Shown here piece after piece: positions 60,238-64,000 of a DNA stretch of 64,000 nt (within the stretch, counting starts at the first letter, position 1; every line of letters begins with the position of its first letter). The notes beneath the pieces were generated by a model. It searched no databases and had not been told where the DNA came from. It was given only the letters and a program-made list of their open reading frames with translations. The position numbers were made by a program, and so were the translations under genes. This stretch comes from Lichtheimia corymbifera B2541. Taxonomy: Eukaryota; Mucoromycota; Mucoromycetes; Mucorales; Lichtheimiaceae. The stretch lies in NCBI GenBank assembly GCA_000697475.1, contig JNEU01000740.1, positions 102,921 to 166,920 of the forward strand, read 5' to 3'.

Positions 60238-60753
60238 TGATCATGCTCTCCTTCACTTTCACATATCAACTATGAAGATCGCCCACTAGAAAAACACACA
60301 CACAAACAATCATTCCCTCCTTTTATTCTTTTGTAACATAGCTCAAAATTACCTGCTACCCCAACTCATGCTATCCTATGCTTCATTGTATATATTCCCA
60401 AACAGCTATTGTCATAGACTAAAGAATACAACTTGTCATGCTAAGCACGTGGAGGCACGGTGGGAAGTGTATTGAAATGACGCACATGGCTTGGTTTACC
60501 GAAAGACCAAGTGCATTGTGCAACAAGTGCAAGCTAGAGCATGTACATTTGGGTCTAATCGAGATTGTGCAACCAGGTTGGATTGGGATCCAGCACATAT
60601 AATCATCATCGGGAGCTCTGTTCACATCGTATAAGGTATGAAAACAGGTCTTGTATTTGAAAGCAAAAGGGAAAAAAAAACAGGAGGTTGATAATATACA
60701 AATAATAATGTGAGGGTTGTAATAGGTCTAGAGATCCATCAAGCTAACTTTTA
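60238..60753. other. 3' intergenic stretch between convergent mitoferrin and PEX5 genes
   Basis: No gene seen. A small hairpin (CTTGGTTTACCGAAAGACCAAG near 60491) could form in RNA from either strand. Confidence 0.5.
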
Positions 60754-62894
60754 TCAGAAATCAAACTCGCCACGGAAGGCATCCAAGTTGCGCTTATTGC
60801 ATTGTCCTGCAAGATCAGGTCGATTCATCCTATAAAGAAGCGTTATGAATAAGTGAATAAGGCCTTATCCATTGAAGAAGAAATACTTACGTAGACATGA
60901 GCATTCTCAGGCTATCCCATACATTGTCGCTCATGGCCGTCTGCAACGCAACACGATTGCCGTTTTGATCCATGACGATCGGTACCCTGGTATCCGCTGT
61001 TTGTTGAATAGCCAAAGCTGTGAGCAAGTGCTCTGCGGCTTCTCGGTGTTGGCCAAAATTGATGCAGCTGATAGCAAGATTGTAACGAGCACGCACATAA
61101 GATGGGTTGATTTCGAGTGCATTGAAATAGGCGTCAATGGCAGCAGATGTTTCTTTTGCATTGGCAAGGGTAGCACCCAATTTGTTCCAAAGGAGATAAT
61201 CACGTGGTCGGCTTTGAAGTGCAGCCTTGTAGCAATCCACGGCTTTAGCGTATTCTTCTGACATGTTGAATAAAACACCAAGGCCAATTTGTACATCAGC
61301 ATCGAGTTCAGGGCTTGATCGTGCAGCGTCAAGGAACATGTTGGTAATATAAGCATGTCGATCCTGTCGCCATGATGATCGATTTGCAAGGTCCTTGTAC
61401 TTTTCATTGTTCTTCATCCAATTTTCCAAGGCATCATGCGCTTCTGCTCTACAATTCTCATTGCTGTAACTCACAGCCAATGCGAGCCATCCATTCAAAA
61501 GACTGGGATCTTGAGAAACTGCTTTGTTCAATGCAGCAATAGCAGCACCATCTCGCTCATTTTCTTGTTGCAACAGACCCAGCTGCTGCCATGTGCTGGC
61601 ATTGTTTGGTTCCAACTTTGCTTTTGCTTCGAGAGAAAGGATGGTATCGGTGAGAGAGGGTTGCTGTTTACGCTCAATCGCTGTAGGATCATTGGTATAT
61701 GGATTGTCGATAGCAAATCGATAGGCCTCGTATTCAGGATTGACTGCACGATAACCTTGACCTTGTTGTCCGGTTCCCAAATGATTCCAATCCTTTTGCA
61801 TATTATCCCATGCCGCATCTTGTGCTGTAGTCAATGGTGCAATGCTTTGTTTGTACATGGCAATCCAATCATCCAAAGGATTTCCTGTTCGAGCTGGTGC
61901 TGGTGCTGGTTGTTGTTGTTGTTGCTCTTCGAACTCCTCTGCCCATCCTCGTTCATTCTTAGCAGCAAACTCGGTACTCCACATATTGCCTGATGTCTCT
62001 GGTCCGCTCTGTTTGATATAATCATCCACCCATGCATCGCTAGGTGCTTCCTCTTTGTTGGTAATCGCCTCTCGTTCAGCAAATTCCTTATCCCAATTGA
62101 TCTCTGCACCTTGCTTGGCTTGATCAAAAGCTGCTTCAAATGCTTGTCGTTCATGCTGTGCCATCATTGGTTGCTGATGCATTGGTTCAAAGGTTGTAAA
62201 CTCCTGTCGCCATTGTTGAGCTAAAGTGGATTTTAGTGCTGAATCTAGATTAGGCCTTGATCATTCAAAATAGTACCTTGCACACGATTTTGCTCGTAAG
62301 TTCTATCGAATTCCTCAAACTGACTTGGATCATTTACAGGCATTGTATGTTGTTGATGCATGAAATCATTTGTCCACTGATGCGGATGTGCTGGTTGCTT
62401 TTGTTTGTGATGAATCGATTCTAATTCTCGCGATAAACCTCCAAACTCGAATGCTGGATGTTGTTGTTGTTGCATGGGTCTCGTCATATCATCACGTAAG
62501 AACTCCTCAGTAAACTACACCTTGGTTACTAACCATTCTTCTCATTCTATCCTATTCGCCCCTTACATTACCTGCCTATCAACTGCTGCACTTGCATTCA
62601 CACGGCTACGAAAACCAGCAGCCTGTTCATTATACATTTATTAGCACCGTATACATATCATACCATACTTTCCAATATATCATACCTTGGAACTCTCTGC
62701 TTCAGCACCATGAAAACGATCCTATATATCACAGAATGACCACCATGGTTAGCGATCGGTGTGTTTGCCGATAAACGTATAGAGTAACAACGTACTTGTT
62801 GAAGCGAGCGATCTTGGTGAAACTGCTTCATGAGACCTGCCATTGGGTTAGCTGGTCCACATTCAGCTCCATTGGCGAATTGAGCAAATGACAT
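60754..62894 (-). CDS. PEX5: Peroxisomal targeting signal 1 receptor Pex5
   Basis: Six exons: 62796-62894, 62686-62721, 62572-62622, 62277-62514, 60891-62220 and 60754-60829. They give 609 residues. The N-terminus has the conserved GAECGPANP with the Cys at residue 12 that is ubiquitinated during receptor recycling, and FHQDRSLQQ. The disordered half carries WxxxF/Y motifs for Pex14/Pex13 docking: WTNDF, WRQEF, WDKEF, WVDDY, WSTEF and WAEEF. The C-terminal half has the TPR repeats that grip the SKL signal (ASTWQQLGLLQQENERDGAA, GLGVLFNMSEEYAKAVDCY, LWNKLGATLANAKETSAAID, VRARYNLAISCINFGQHREA). The last exon supplies RNLDAFRGEFDF, a conserved end. It ferries matrix proteins into peroxisomes. 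Confidence 0.96.
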
Positions 62895-63654
62895 GGGTTA
62901 TGACGGGAGACAAGAAGGAAAGAGAGAGAGGGCAGTGGTGCAAAGACTACTCGCTTCTCCACCTTTTTGAGTTTCTGTATTTGAAAGAGAGTCAAATCAT
63001 CGTCCTTTGTGTGTGGGGAAACCACCTTAATCATTCCTTATGGCATGTGAAAATGACTATTATCCCCCATGTATTCATGTCCTGATACTTTCAAGATGCT
63101 TATTCATCATTGCTTCTATTATCGAGTGGTCAAGTTGGATTGAATACATGACACAAAGACATGCTGCATTTCGGGAGGATAGCTTTTGGTACTTTCGATT
63201 GGTCGAGGAAACCGACATGGTGTATATTTCATCTGGGTATACCTGCCGATTCTTCCATGGATCACGTGTTCCACCTTACACCCAATATAGCCTCCCCCCC
63301 CCGCTTTGACATCTGCTGACAACAACCACGTGGCTGATTAGGGAATAATGAAGGCGACTCATTATTAATGCACACATCTGCCAATCATCCACCTCTTTCA
63401 TTTGTCTACCATTCATATCATATCAGGAACCGTGTAACCACTAGCGTAGGTAAGCATTATGATGTATGTACTTGTGCCACAGAGCTCATCATCTTTCTTA
63501 TATAGCCGTAATGATTTGCTTACAATGGATCAAGCTTCCGTAACAAGCAGGGTTGTTGGGTACTATTAAATTACTATGGGTTTATTAACAATGAAAATAC
63601 AAGCGTCTATTTAAACAGGTATACAATCAGTTATTGGCATTACCCATCATCTAA
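62895..63654. other. Intergenic stretch
   Basis: Upstream of PEX5. No gene seen; plus-strand frames at 62888-63309 lack domain features. A C10 run lies near 63294. Confidence 0.5.
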
Positions 63655-63999
63655 TCAGCATATGAAAAATGAAGCTTTAATGAGTGTAATATGACAGAAG
63701 GAAAAAGGGCGTCTCGATACAATGATGCGGATATAATCCAATCTCCCCTTTCCGGCCTTCAAATTTCTATCCTTCCTTTCCTTCCAGATGCCAACCAGTG
63801 GATCACAAAGAATCAGCAGGCGTCGCTGTGTCATTGTATTCTTGGTTGCTGCCGTCATAGCATCTTCATCCATGATTGTAAAAGTAGCTGTTGCATGCAC
63901 TGACTTGAACGTTGCAATATCATCCATGGTGGTAAATCCTCTCTTGTCAAAGATATAAGCCATCGTTTCCATGCCATCCAATTCATCCAATCCATCATC
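63655..63999 (-). other. Coding-like repeat copy running off the right edge
   Basis: A minus-strand frame is open from the window edge to 63655 and reads GMETMAYIFDKRGFTTMDDI, FKSVHATATFTIMDEDAM and TAATKNTMTQRRLLIL. It is related at DNA level to 18465-18660. In a neighbouring frame both copies share SNQ(E/G)Y(N/S)DT before a TGA, which suggests one or both frames are shifted relative to the ancestor. It may be the 3' end of an unknown gene beyond the edge or a decayed family member. Confidence 0.4.
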
Positions 64000-64000
64000 A

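Noticed and set aside
60485..60520. Hairpin in the convergent 3' region as a structured RNA
   Set aside because: Stem is only about 6 bp with no further structure; may be incidental.

Overview
This window is nuclear DNA from a filamentous fungus of the early-diverging Mucoromycota, most likely of Mucorales type. The genes are split by many short introns (mostly 50-80 nt, GT-AG), several exons are under 20 nt, and introns are AT-rich with TTTAG or CAG-like acceptors. Gene content agrees: a STRA6-like membrane protein, F-box/leucine-rich-repeat and 7TM genes of kinds I associate with these fungi, plus general fungal genes such as PEX5, HAP2 and SEC2. Gene models come from reading frames, splice signals and phase bookkeeping. 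Every model listed as a CDS closes in phase from start to stop, except where noted.

Layout. 1-1120 (+): 3' part of a STRA6-like membrane protein. 1312-7198 (-): a 1787-residue protein with three START lipid-binding domains. 8202-9612 (-): ZIP zinc transporter. 9.6-13.6 kb: gene-poor. 13580-14343 (-): GPR1/FUN34/YaaH acetate transporter. 14.3-25.4 kb: a long gene-poor block holding a decayed PA-domain-like relic and a 5.5-kb array of ~2.5-kb degenerate tandem duplications. 25475-32882 (+): three tandem monocarboxylate-transporter-like MFS genes with the relic of a fourth between the second and third. 33216-35227 (+): F-box/LRR protein. 36424-38009 (+): 7TM protein. 38336-39623 (-): single-pass SH3 receptor-like protein. 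40052-40615 (-): a MerT-like plus HMA metal-binding fusion. 40996-42508 (-): secreted GH28 polygalacturonase. 44014-46027 (+): SV2/SVOP-like MFS transporter. 47135-48349 (+): Sec2 Rab exchange factor. 48839-50712 (+): PX-BAR sorting nexin. 50895-51668 (+): HAP2/NF-YA. 51.7-53.3 kb: gene-poor with a possible relic. 53372-55884 (+): sugar transporter with a 5-nt exon. 57405-58676 (+): second 7TM protein. 59172-60237 (+): mitoferrin. 60754-62894 (-): PEX5. The right edge holds a diverged copy of a short repeat that also lies near 18.5 kb.

The genes do not form one pathway. Two themes recur. The first is membrane transport of metals (ZIP, MerT-like/HMA, mitoferrin) and of carbon compounds (acetate, monocarboxylate, hexose and SV2-like carriers, alongside a pectin-degrading enzyme that could feed such carriers). 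The second is membrane traffic and lipid handling (START protein, Sec2, sorting nexin, PEX5). The most unusual items are the eukaryotic MerT/HMA fusion, the triple START protein with a repeated downstream module, the STRA6-like protein, the fossil MFS gene that keeps its promoter and micro-exons, and several very small obligatory exons (5, 9, 12, 14 and 18 nt).
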